From Chloroflexota bacterium (lineage in GTDB: Bacteria; Chloroflexota; Dehalococcoidia; Lucifugimonadales; JACPCL1), in assembly GCA_016210375.1 (NCBI GenBank), contig JACQUH010000006.1, positions 1 through 20,354 of the forward strand: a stretch of DNA of 20,354 nt, written 5' to 3'. The notes under the pieces are model-generated. The model did no database searches. It had not been told where the DNA came from and was given only the letters and a program-made list of their open reading frames with translations. Shown here in pieces: positions 6,236-12,803 of the stretch. Position 1 is the first letter of the stretch; every line of letters starts with the position of its first letter. The translations under genes were made by a program, and so were the position numbers.

Positions 6236-7053
6236 GCCGTTCCCCTGTAGACCCCCTGAGCCTCTCCCCGTAGCTCTTTCACGAACTGCACGGCCTCGGC
6301 CACGGCCCGCCCGGGCGACGCCTGGTCCAGAACGTTCACCAAGGCGCTGCCGATGACCGCTGCCTCGGCGTACCGTCCCACTGCCTCCACGTGCTCCCGC
6401 CGTGCTATGCCGAACCCTACCGCCACGGGCAATCGGGTGTGCCTCCGCACGCGCTCCACCAAGCCCTGGCCCTCCGAGGACACCTGGTCTCTGGCGCCGG
6501 TCACCCCAGCCAGGCTTACGCAGTATATGAAGCCGCTGGCGCTGGCGCAAGCCTCGGCGATGCGGCGCTCCGTGCTGGTGGGGGCCAGAAGGCAGATGAG
6601 GTCTATGTCCAGCTCCGCCGTTGCTGCCTTAAGCGGGCCAGACTCCTCCGGCGGCAGGTCTGGCACAATCAGGCCGTCCACGCCGCTGGCCTGGGCCTGG
6701 CGCACAAAGGCATTTACCCCCAGGGCCAGGATGGGGTTGTAGTACCCCATGAGGATCAGGGGCACGGCAAAGCCGCGCCCCCGCAGCTCGGCGGCCACGG
6801 CCAGGCACCTCCTTAGCGTCACCCCTTGCCCCAGGGCGTGGTAGCTGGCCTTCTGAATGGTGGCGCCATCGGCCAGAGGGTCGCTGAAAGGCACTCCCAG
6901 CTCCACGATGTCAGCGCCCGCTACCTCCAGGGCTGGCGCCAGCTCCAGCGTCGTCTGGACATCCGGAAAGCCCACGGTGACGTAGAGGATGAGGCCAGTT
7001 TTGCCCTGGCGCTTCATCCTCTGGAAAGCCTCCGCAATCCTTGGGGATGGCAT
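6232..7053 (-). CDS. trpA: Tryptophan synthase alpha subunit
   Basis: 273 residues from the ATG at 7053. It cleaves indole-3-glycerol phosphate to indole, which the beta subunit condenses with serine. Key motifs: VTVGFPD, ELGVPFSDPLADG (51-63) with catalytic Glu51 and Asp62, GYYNPIL, VPDLPPEE, and the phosphate-binding C-terminal glycines (VGFGIARREH, AVIGSALV). I choose 7053 because AGGAG lies 4 nt upstream and MPSPRIAEAF fits the family start; an in-frame ATG at 7065 has no ribosome-binding site. The stop overlaps the aroH start (ATGA). No trpB, trpC or trpF is in the window: upstream is a repeat and then an oppositely grouped gene. The usual trpB-trpA pairing is therefore broken here. Confidence 0.95.
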   Translation of the reverse strand: MPSPRIAEAFQRMKRQGKTGLILYVTVGFPDVQTTLELAPALEVAGADIVELGVPFSDPLADGATIQKASYHALGQGVTLRRCLAVAAELRGRGFAVPLILMGYYNPILALGVNAFVRQAQASGVDGLIVPDLPPEESGPLKAATAELDIDLICLLAPTSTERRIAEACASASGFIYCVSLAGVTGARDQVSSEGQGLVERVRRHTRLPVAVGFGIARREHVEAVGRYAEAAVIGSALVNVLDQASPGRAVAEAVQFVKELRGEAQGVYRGTA

Positions 7054-7109
7054 AGTGCTCCTCATGGTGTGTGATGCAAGCTACCAAGCGTTCTGCGGGC
7101 GGAGGCCGA

Positions 7110-7195
7110 CCTCTCCCCTTGTGTCCCCCCTCCGCAACGGAGAGGGAGGACAGTTCCCCCTTCCCGCACCGGGAAGGGGGACAAGGGGGTTAGGT
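7110..7195. repeat. Composite hairpin repeat, copy G (no core)
   Basis: Lies about 55 bp upstream of trpA. It has the ACCTCTCCCC left border, a left hairpin with loop GCAAC (7124-7150), four bases, a perfect 12-bp right hairpin with loop CAC (7155-7166 with 7170-7181) and the GGGGGTTAGGTC right border. The central palindrome found in the other copies is absent. Both hairpin loops are inverted relative to copy D. Transcripts reaching trpA from further upstream would contain both stems. Confidence 0.85.
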
Positions 7196-7198
7196 CAG

Positions 7199-7333
7199 TC
7201 CCTCAGTGGAAAATACATCCGCATCAAGTATATAATCCTCCACTATTCTCTGGGATGGGGCGGACAAACGCCTAGACGCGATGAGCACGTTGTAATCATC
7301 GCCACAAGATGCTTCCTCATTGGCATCACGCGT
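7199..7333. other. Intergenic DNA between trpA and the CPBP gene
   Basis: AT-richer than its surroundings around 7210-7250. On the minus strand TATACT (7232-7227) could be a -10 box for trpA, and on the plus strand TATAAT occurs at 7231-7236; neither has a convincing -35. No gene seen. Confidence 0.35.
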
Positions 7334-8080
7334 TTACGGGCCAACCATGACGGCGCTGAAGGCCACCAGGTTCTGGAAACCGTGGGCCAGACAACTGCTC
7401 CACAGAGAGCCTGTACGCCGGTAGAGCCAGGCCAGCAGCAGCCCAGAGACGAAGGCCGGCGCCACCAGGCCCAGGGACGCATGGCTGAGGGCAAAAAGCA
7501 GGGAGCTCGCCACGGCAGCCCGGAGGAACCCCCACTGGCCGGCGAAGGCAGGCAGCAAGAATCCCCGGAAGAAGGCCTCCTCGGCGAAGGGAGCCACGAG
7601 GACGGTAACCAGGAACGTGACCGCCCTGGTGAGGATGCTCTGGTTAACCTCAATGGGCAACCCAGGGGGCTGGAGCCAGTCCAGGCCCAGGAGGCCTACA
7701 ACGGAAGTGTACAGGAGGCTCATGCCCAGGATAGTCAGGAAGGCGGCCAGGCTCAGGAGTACGCCGGCCTTCCCTGGTTCGCCCAGGCCCAGGGCCTGCC
7801 AGGAACGCCCGTACCGCCACGGGCCATAGCGCCCCACCGCCAGAAGGAGGACTCCCTCTAAAGCCAGAGAGAGCAAAAGAACGCCCAGGGCCTGGTCGCG
7901 CCCCAGCACCCGGTGGAGGGCACTGCCTGCCAGGATAAGGAGCGCAGCCCCGGCGAAGGCCAGGAGCAGCCCTTTGGCGGCATCGGCCAGAGACCACGGG
8001 ACGGGAGGCAGCGAGGATGGATGGGCAGAATGCGCTCGGTTGATTGCGTGCTCCACAGATACCTGGGCGCATCTTAGCAT
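7334..8080 (-). CDS. CPBP-family intramembrane glutamic protease (CAAX protease-like)
   Basis: 248 residues, strongly hydrophobic with about seven or eight membrane helices. The three conserved CPBP motifs are intact: EEAFFRG (Glu167, Glu168, Arg172), FALSH (196-200, His200) and HGFQN (His233, Asn237). These form the active site of Rce1-type proteases; bacterial members process or degrade membrane peptides in bacteriocin immunity and other roles, and the substrate here is unknown. The start is uncertain: the ATG at 8080 has no clear ribosome-binding site, and the first ~25 residues are hydrophilic, so a later start is possible. It stands alone, with trpA downstream across a repeat and repeats upstream. 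Confidence 0.85.
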   Translation of the reverse strand: MLRCAQVSVEHAINRAHSAHPSSLPPVPWSLADAAKGLLLAFAGAALLILAGSALHRVLGRDQALGVLLLSLALEGVLLLAVGRYGPWRYGRSWQALGLGEPGKAGVLLSLAAFLTILGMSLLYTSVVGLLGLDWLQPPGLPIEVNQSILTRAVTFLVTVLVAPFAEEAFFRGFLLPAFAGQWGFLRAAVASSLLFALSHASLGLVAPAFVSGLLLAWLYRRTGSLWSSCLAHGFQNLVAFSAVMVGP

Positions 8081-8195
8081 TGGCCTGCGAGGGTGGCAAT
8101 ACGGCCGGGTAGTTCTGCCGGCTCACCTGTCCCCCACGACCATGCTACTGTTGCTTGCCGCCTCGGTCGCGTTTGCTTTTGTGTGTTATTCAATC

Positions 8196-8398
8196 CCCCC
8201 GACTGAAGTCGGGGGTTAACCCAATCCAAACCTGGCACTTATGGTCATCAATCAAATAGTTGTGCCTGTGGTTCCGACTCTCCTCTGGTCCCCCTCCGCT
8301 ACGGCGGAGGATGGGATTATTGTGAGAATCTGGGCACGGCTCCGCCGTGCCCAGATTCTCACACTTCTGTATCCCCCTTCCTGATGTGGCAAGGGGGA
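8196..8398. repeat. Composite hairpin repeat, copy C (left part; continues at 8719)
   Basis: Starts with a perfect TGAA-loop hairpin (CCCCCGAC at 8196-8203 with GTCGGGGG at 8208-8215), then a conserved arm (ACTTATGGTCAT...GGTTCCGAC), a left hairpin CCTCCGC/GCGGAGG (8293-8310), the core palindrome (8321-8363) and a right hairpin CCCCCTT/AAGGGGG (8372-8397). Copy D is inserted just after this; the missing right border GGGGTTAGGTCGG resumes at 8719. Confidence 0.85.
8321..8363. repeat. Core palindrome C (20-bp stem, TCC loop)
   Basis: The left arm TGTGAGAATCTGGGCACGGC is exactly reverse-complementary to 8344-8363 around TCC. No mismatch. Confidence 0.95.
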
Positions 8399-8718
8399 CT
8401 AAGAAACTCTCTCAAAACTCCCTTTGGCACCGCCCCTTGATGGCCATCAGCCAAACACTTGTGTATTGAGGTATGACCTCTCCCCCTGTAGTCCCCCTCT
8501 CCGTTGCGGAGAGGGGGACTACGATTTGAGGAATAGGAGTGATGCGGCTCTGCCGCATCACTCCTATTCAAACCAATCTGCTCCCCCTTCCTGTGCGGGA
8601 AGGGGGAGCCAGAGGGGGTTAGGCTGTGCAGTCAGTGACCATAAGGTGGCGGCATCATGCCTCGGCCCTTCAACTGAAGGACTGAGTTGCAGAAAACTAT
8701 TTTGAGATAGTTACTAAG
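8399..8718. mobile_element. Composite hairpin repeat, copy D: complete MITE-like insertion with CTAAG target duplication
   Basis: A 310-bp unit (8404-8713) bounded by inverted ends AAACTCTCTCAAAA and, on the other strand, TAACTATCTCAAAA (12 of 14 match), and flanked by direct CTAAG at 8399-8403 and 8714-8718. Inside: a 15-bp perfect hairpin with loop GTTGC (8488-8502 with 8508-8522), the core palindrome (8531-8569), a right hairpin CTCCCCCTTCC/GGAAGGGGGAG, GAGGGGGTTAGG and the conserved right arm (GACCATAAGGTGGCGGCAT). It has no coding capacity, so it would need an enzyme supplied elsewhere. It interrupts copy C. Confidence 0.8.
8531..8569. repeat. Core palindrome D (18-bp stem, TCT loop)
   Basis: The left arm GAATAGGAGTGATGCGGC is exactly reverse-complementary to 8552-8569 around TCT. 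No mismatch. Confidence 0.95.
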
Positions 8719-8740
8719 GGGGTTAGGTCGGCCCTCACCC
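8719..8740. repeat. Copy C right border, displaced by the copy D insertion
   Basis: GGGGTTAGGTCGG is the conserved right border seen in the other copies. Removing 8404-8718 restores GGGGGACTAAGGGGGTTAGG, which closely matches the uninterrupted copy G border GGGGGACAAGGGGGTTAGG. Confidence 0.75.
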
Positions 8741-8808
8741 CTGACCCGTTCCCCTCAGGGACAGAGGAATTGCGACCCTGCTGCTCTAGGCTAAGTTATT
8801 CGGTTTGT

Positions 8809-8864
8809 GACCTGAAGTCGGGGGGTAACCCAATCCAAACCTGGCCCTTCGGTGAAGGGCCAGG
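8809..8864. repeat. Second copy of the repeat C left end, plus an 11-bp perfect hairpin
   Basis: 8809-8845 repeats 8201-8236 in the same orientation with only small differences (shared TAACCCAATCCAAACCTGGC). It runs into CCTGGCCCTTC (8840-8850), which pairs perfectly with GAAGGGCCAGG (8854-8864) around GGT. Confidence 0.85.
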
Positions 8865-8912
8865 ACACGCTAATCGCCACTCCCGAGCAAACAGAACCGC
8901 CGCCACTATACG

Positions 8913-8943
8913 TTGTACTGATAGCTGCGGCAAGGCGTATACT
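8913..8943 (+). promoter_or_regulatory. Candidate promoter for the DUF2157 gene
   Basis: TTGTAC (8913-8918) and TATACT (8938-8943) are separated by 19 bp, slightly long. Transcription would begin around 8950, only a few bases before the AGGGAGG ribosome-binding site, giving a very short leader. Confidence 0.35.
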
Positions 8944-8964
8944 GAGAGCAGCAGGGAGGCACCC

Positions 8965-10233
8965 ATGGCCCAAGAACACCAGAGCGAGCAGCCCCAACAA
9001 TCGGATGAGGAGGCCGGCTGGCTCTCCTCTGCCGTGCAGGAGTGGGCCCACCAGAGGATCATCACCCAAGAGCAGGGCCAGGCCATCCTGGCCTACCATC
9101 AGGTCACGCCCAGGGCCACCCTGGTGCGCCGGGTGTACGGAAGGCTAGTCACTGTGCTGGCCACCCTGGGGGCGGTGCTGGTGGGTGTGGGGATCATCCT
9201 GTTCATCGGCTCCAACTGGCAGGAGATCCCCCGCTTCGGCAAGATGGGCCTCATCCTGGGCGCCATTCTAGCGGCCTACGGGGCGGGCTCCTGGCTGAAG
9301 TACGCCACCGCCTACCCCCGGGTCGGTGGCGCGTTGCTGTTCATGGCCACCATCTTCTATGGCGCGGGCGTTTTTCTGGTGGCCCAGGTGTACCACGTCA
9401 ACGTCAACGACCCCAATCTGCTGTACCTGTGGCTGATAGGCGTCTTGCCCCTGGCCTACCTCACCCGCTCCCGGGCCATGCTCAGCCTGGCCATCCTGGT
9501 GGCCCTGGGCGCTCTGGGCTGGAAGACGGCCCAGTGGATAGAGGGCACCGACAACGGGCTGCTCTTCCCAGCCCTGTACCTGGTCGTGGGAGCGGCCGGC
9601 TACGCCCTGGGGCTGGCCCACTCCGCCTTCGCCAGGTCCAGGATATATAGCGGGCCGTACCTGGCCCTGGGTGCAGTGACGGCCCTTGTCTCGCTGTACC
9701 TCCTTACCTTTGAATGGCTGTTCCAGGAGGTACTGGGTCCCTACGGCAGCGGGCGGGGCGAAGTCCCCAGGGGCTTCCTTGTGGTTGTGGGCATTGCCGC
9801 CGGGGCAGGCGTCGCGGCCGGCGCGGTCGCCCTGGTACGCCAGAGCCGGGCCACGGAAGACTGGGGTACTCTTCCCTATGAGGCTGCAGGGGTTTTGGGA
9901 GCCCTGCTCAGCGCATACCTGCTGGTCTTTCTTCCCTTCACAGAGACTTGGCCCTACGTGGCGTTGTACAACGTCCTGCTGTTCATCGCCATCCTTGGGG
10001 CCATCTGGCTGGGGTCCGTTGGCAAGCGGGGCGGGCTGGTGAACATCGGCATAGCCCTCTTTGCCCTGGACGCCATGACCCGTTACTTTGACCTGCTAGG
10101 GGGCATGTTGGACACCTCACTGCTGTTTATTGGGGCGGGTGCACTCCTCCTGGGCGGCGGGTTTGCCCTGGAACGGATCAGGCGACGCCTGATGGCGCAG
10201 CTCAGGCTGGTGGAGGTCTCCGATGAGCAGTAG
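8965..10233 (+). CDS. DUF2157-domain integral membrane protein
   Basis: 422 residues from the ATG at 8965, chosen because AGGGAGG (8953-8959) lies 5 nt upstream; the open frame extends further back but only through repeat DNA. A short soluble N-terminus (EWAHQRIITQEQGQAIL, about residues 26-42) begins the DUF2157 pattern, followed by about eleven or twelve membrane helices, including IGSNWQEIPRFGKM, the conserved loop after the first helices. The function of DUF2157 proteins is not established. The stop overlaps the start of a GDYXXLXY-domain gene by 11 bp, and the two domains are commonly found side by side, so they probably form one membrane unit. Confidence 0.85.
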   Translation: MAQEHQSEQPQQSDEEAGWLSSAVQEWAHQRIITQEQGQAILAYHQVTPRATLVRRVYGRLVTVLATLGAVLVGVGIILFIGSNWQEIPRFGKMGLILGAILAAYGAGSWLKYATAYPRVGGALLFMATIFYGAGVFLVAQVYHVNVNDPNLLYLWLIGVLPLAYLTRSRAMLSLAILVALGALGWKTAQWIEGTDNGLLFPALYLVVGAAGYALGLAHSAFARSRIYSGPYLALGAVTALVSLYLLTFEWLFQEVLGPYGSGRGEVPRGFLVVVGIAAGAGVAAGAVALVRQSRATEDWGTLPYEAAGVLGALLSAYLLVFLPFTETWPYVALYNVLLFIAILGAIWLGSVGKRGGLVNIGIALFALDAMTRYFDLLGGMLDTSLLFIGAGALLLGGGFALERIRRRLMAQLRLVEVSDEQ

Positions 10234-10792
10234 GTTTCGATGGGCGTTCTTGGCCATCGTCGCACTCCAGGTCCTCATCCTGGTGGGCATGGCCGCATAC
10301 AAGGAGACGACGCTGCGTACCGGGGAGGTGGTGGTGCTCCAGACGGTGCCCGTGGACCCCAGGGACCTGTTCCGGGGGGACTACGTGGTCCTGGGGTACG
10401 AGATCTCCACCCTCGGCGATGACCCCAGCCGCTTGCCGCGCGGAGCACAGCGGGTGTGCTGCGTGTACGGCGTGGTCCCGGGTGACGCCGTCTTCGTCCG
10501 GCTGGCGCCTGACCCCTCCGGCCAGAAGTGGATAGCCACCTCTCTCACCCGGGAAGAGCCGCAAGGGGATGTGCTCTTCATCAAAGGTACCGTGGTGGAG
10601 ACCGGACCCGCTGAGGGGTCGATGAACTGGGTGAGAGTGGAGTACGGCATTGAGAGCTACTTCGTCCCCGAGGGCCAGGGGCGAGCGATTGAGCAAGCCC
10701 GGGACGTCAAAGTGCGGGTGGCCGTCAACGGCTTTGGGAGCGCGGTGATCAAAGAGCTGATCGTTGACGGGGAGACGTGGAGGCCGCAGTAG
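10223..10792 (+). CDS. GDYXXLXY-domain membrane-anchored protein
   Basis: 189 residues. One N-terminal membrane helix (about residues 6-25, WAFLAIVALQVLILVGMAAY) is followed by an outward-facing domain that contains GDYVVLGY (52-59), the motif that names the family, after the typical PVDPRDLFR. The rest is beta-rich, with an ESYFVPEGQG segment near the C-terminus. Function is unknown. The ATG lies within the last codons of the DUF2157 gene, so translation is coupled; in other bacteria the two domains are adjacent or fused. A 96-bp gap separates its end from the convergent antiporter gene, with no obvious terminator. Confidence 0.85.
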   Translation: MSSRFRWAFLAIVALQVLILVGMAAYKETTLRTGEVVVLQTVPVDPRDLFRGDYVVLGYEISTLGDDPSRLPRGAQRVCCVYGVVPGDAVFVRLAPDPSGQKWIATSLTREEPQGDVLFIKGTVVETGPAEGSMNWVRVEYGIESYFVPEGQGRAIEQARDVKVRVAVNGFGSAVIKELIVDGETWRPQ

Positions 10793-10888
10793 CCCAGGGG
10801 GTGGCGAGCTCTCCAGGACAATCCCGGAGCGCTCTACGGTCTGAAAGTTGCCTGGGTTCCCCTGGGACTCGGGGTGCGCCCTCGCTCC

Positions 10889-12100
10889 TTACTCCGGGTC
10901 CCGTGAACTGTCGGGGGGGAGAGGCCGAAGCGCCCTCTCTCCTCTGGCCCGCCCGAAAGCAAGGGGCCTCACCTGCACAACGAACGGGCTGGCAAAGATG
11001 CTCACGAGGGCGCCTGTGATGAGCAACGTGTACAGCCGGTCGTCAATGACGCCCTGAGCGAGCCCAAGGCCCGCCAGGATAAAGGAGAGCTCGCCGACCT
11101 GAGCCAAATAGAGACCTACGAGGATGGACACACGCGGACCATAGCCAAACAGCATGGTTATCAGGGCCACCAGCAGGAATTTCCCGGCGACCACCAGTAA
11201 GACTGTGATTGAGGCCGCAGGAAGCTCTTGCCACAGGACCGACGGGTCCAGCAGCATCCCCACAGAGATGAAGAAGAAGATACTGAACAGGTCCCGAAAG
11301 GGAGTGAACAGGGTCTCTATCTGCTTGCCGAACCTGCCCTGGGAGACCGCCATCCCGGCCAGGAAAGCACCCACGGCGGCGGACACGCCGAGGTACTGCG
11401 TTCCGATGGCGCTGCCCAGAGCGATGGAAATTGTGGCGAAGAGGAACAGCTCCTGGGAGCCGGTAGCGGCCACCCGGTCAAGCAGTCGTGGGATGATGCG
11501 TGTGCCTACCAGGAGGCCGGCGACTAGCAAGAGGGCCGCTTTCCCCAGCGCGAGGAGGACGGTCTGGGCGGAGGAGACCGAGGGAGCGGCGATGCCAGGT
11601 AGGACAAGGATGAGCGGCACCACCAGCACATCCTGCACGAGCAAGACCGCCACGATGATACGGCCGTGCAGGGAACCGAGCTGCCCTTTATCCAGGAGCA
11701 GTTTGACCGCGACTGTGGTGCTGGAGACTGCGACCAGCGCTCCAAAGAAGAGGGCGGTGGCCCATCCGCTGCCAAGGGACCTGCTAATGAGGGCGCCCAG
11801 GCCCACGGTCAGGCCTACTTGCAGCAGGCCGCCCACTATCCCTACCCCCTGGACCCTCCGCAAGCGTTGCAGGTGAACCTCGGTTCCCACAGCAAAGAGC
11901 AGGAAGGCCACGCCGACCTCGGCCAGACTCCGAATGAGGTTGATGTCGCTCCCGAACCCAGGGGTATGCGGGCCGACCGCTACTCCCGCCAGCAGGTACC
12001 CGACGATGGCAGGCAAATGGAGCCGGTGCGCCACATACCCCATCAGGAGAGCGGCCACGACAGCAGCAAAGAAGTTGACGAGAAAAATGGAGTCGGTCAC
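10889..12100 (-). CDS. CPA2-family (Kef-type) cation:proton antiporter, membrane domain only
   Basis: 403 residues starting with GTG at 12100, preceded by AGAGGA at 8 nt spacing. About 12-13 membrane helices of the Na+/H+ exchanger fold: LPAIVGYLLAGVAVGP near the N-terminus, LLFAVGTEVHL, SSTTVAVKLL (126-135), LVQDVLVVP (154-162) with the ion-binding Asp, and GAFLAGMAVSQ. Such proteins exchange K+ or Na+ for protons across the inner membrane. KefB/KefC relatives carry a C-terminal TrkA-N nucleotide-binding domain; this one ends after the last helix with a short charged tail. No separate TrkA-type gene is nearby, so gating would differ. TACAAT on the minus strand (12164-12159) is a possible -10 box. 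Confidence 0.88.
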   Translation of the reverse strand: MTDSIFLVNFFAAVVAALLMGYVAHRLHLPAIVGYLLAGVAVGPHTPGFGSDINLIRSLAEVGVAFLLFAVGTEVHLQRLRRVQGVGIVGGLLQVGLTVGLGALISRSLGSGWATALFFGALVAVSSTTVAVKLLLDKGQLGSLHGRIIVAVLLVQDVLVVPLILVLPGIAAPSVSSAQTVLLALGKAALLLVAGLLVGTRIIPRLLDRVAATGSQELFLFATISIALGSAIGTQYLGVSAAVGAFLAGMAVSQGRFGKQIETLFTPFRDLFSIFFFISVGMLLDPSVLWQELPAASITVLLVVAGKFLLVALITMLFGYGPRVSILVGLYLAQVGELSFILAGLGLAQGVIDDRLYTLLITGALVSIFASPFVVQVRPLAFGRARGERALRPLPPDSSRDPE

Positions 12101-12237
12101 CCGGGTGATCCTCTTTTACAGATGAAGCTAGAGGAACTGCACGAGGAGCAATTTCCCTATTGTACCTGAACGCCGGGACGCCAGGGAGACGGTCCATTGA
12201 CTCCTCAAGGTCTCTTGGTGTCCAGGGTACCCGTCGG

Positions 12238-12590
12238 AGGGGTATCTCCTACCACAGCCTGAAGGCTGTGGCTTCACATCGTCGTTCACGCCGCCCCCTT
12301 ATGGTTATTGAACAAATACGTCGCCAGTGGGGTTCCGACCTCTCCCCCTGCGGTCCCCCTCTCCCAATGGGAGAGGGGGACGATGATCTGAAGTATCGTT
12401 GTGATGCGCCTTTGGCGCATCACAACGATACAAAAACATGTTCTCCCCTTCCCCTGAGGCAAGGGGGAGCCAGAGGGGGTTAGATCGGAACCCAATTGGC
12501 AGATTATTTTGTCAATGACCATAAGAGGGCGGCATGATGCCCAAGCCTTGAGGCTGGGGTAAAGAAAAACAATTTGAGATAGTTTCTTAG
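12238..12590. repeat. Composite hairpin repeat, copy E
   Basis: The fullest symmetric copy. A TGAA hairpin (CCACAGCC/GGCTGTGG, 12252-12271) is followed by a 59-nt left arm (12290-12348) that pairs with the right arm (12475-12533) at 46 of 59 positions. Between them are a 13-bp perfect hairpin with loop AAT (12353-12365 with 12369-12381), the core (12393-12431) and a weaker right hairpin. Beyond the right arm lie a TTGA-loop hairpin (12540-12559) and the terminal TTTGAGATAGTTT followed by CTTAG (12573-12590). The left terminus looks truncated (GTATCTCCTACC). Confidence 0.87.
12393..12431. repeat. Core palindrome E (18-bp stem, TTT loop)
   Basis: The left arm GTATCGTTGTGATGCGCC is exactly reverse-complementary to 12414-12431 around TTT. 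No mismatch. The innermost pairs are CGCC/GGCG, whereas the other cores have CGGC/GCCG. Confidence 0.95.
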
Positions 12591-12803
12591 TGGTTGGTGG
12601 CAATTCGCTCCGGCTCCCCCTTCCCGTGACAGGAAAGAGGAGAGGATTGGCATGTGGATGGGACAAACGGTCACCTTGCCAAGGGCCCAATGCCGACCCC
12701 GCCCTTTGGAATATTAGATGCCAACAGTGTACACTTCGGGCAAGCAGCCCTCTTCGTCCCGAAGGTTGGCCAATGCGTCAGACAGAATGGAGGGACCCAG
12801 TCC

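Larger units (their letters stand above)
8081..8964. other. Intergenic region of nested repeats between divergent genes
   Basis: About 880 bp separating the leftward CPBP gene from the rightward DUF2157 gene. 8081-8195 shows nothing recognisable. 8196-8740 holds repeat copy C interrupted by a complete copy D. 8741-8808 is featureless. 8809-8864 holds a second copy of the left end of C plus a perfect hairpin. A candidate promoter for the DUF2157 gene lies at 8913-8943. Confidence 0.8.
12101..12803. other. Intergenic region between divergent antiporter and solute-binding protein genes
   Basis: 12101-12237 is unique sequence that should carry the antiporter promoter. 12238-12590 is repeat copy E. 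12591-12803 is unique; it should carry the promoter of the binding-protein gene and ends with GGAGGG (12789-12794), 9 nt before that gene's ATG. The open frame upstream of that ATG is not supported as coding. Confidence 0.7.

Noticed and set aside
7195..7224. Minus-strand mini-frame MRMYFPLRD before the copy G hairpins, upstream of trpA, as an attenuation leader peptide
   Set aside because: Only one Tyr and one Phe and no Trp, no ribosome-binding site, and the following stems belong to a repeat found elsewhere and lack a T-run.
8424..8705. Short open frames inside the repeats (e.g. peptides with SPPLRCGEGDY)
   Set aside because: They are translations of the CTCTCCCC/GGGGAG hairpins and recur with the repeats; no ribosome-binding site or conserved protein.
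8196..8740. CRISPR array or integron attC cluster
   Set aside because: There are no evenly spaced identical repeats with unique spacers. The variable palindrome between conserved parts recalls attC, but there is no integrase, no R'/R'' core sites and no gene cassettes.
8770..8964. Upstream extension of the DUF2157 protein to a start at 8770
   Set aside because: The extra 65 residues come from repeat DNA (the TAACCCAATCC motif and a perfect hairpin) and cross the likely promoter; the ATG at 8965 has a clear ribosome-binding site.
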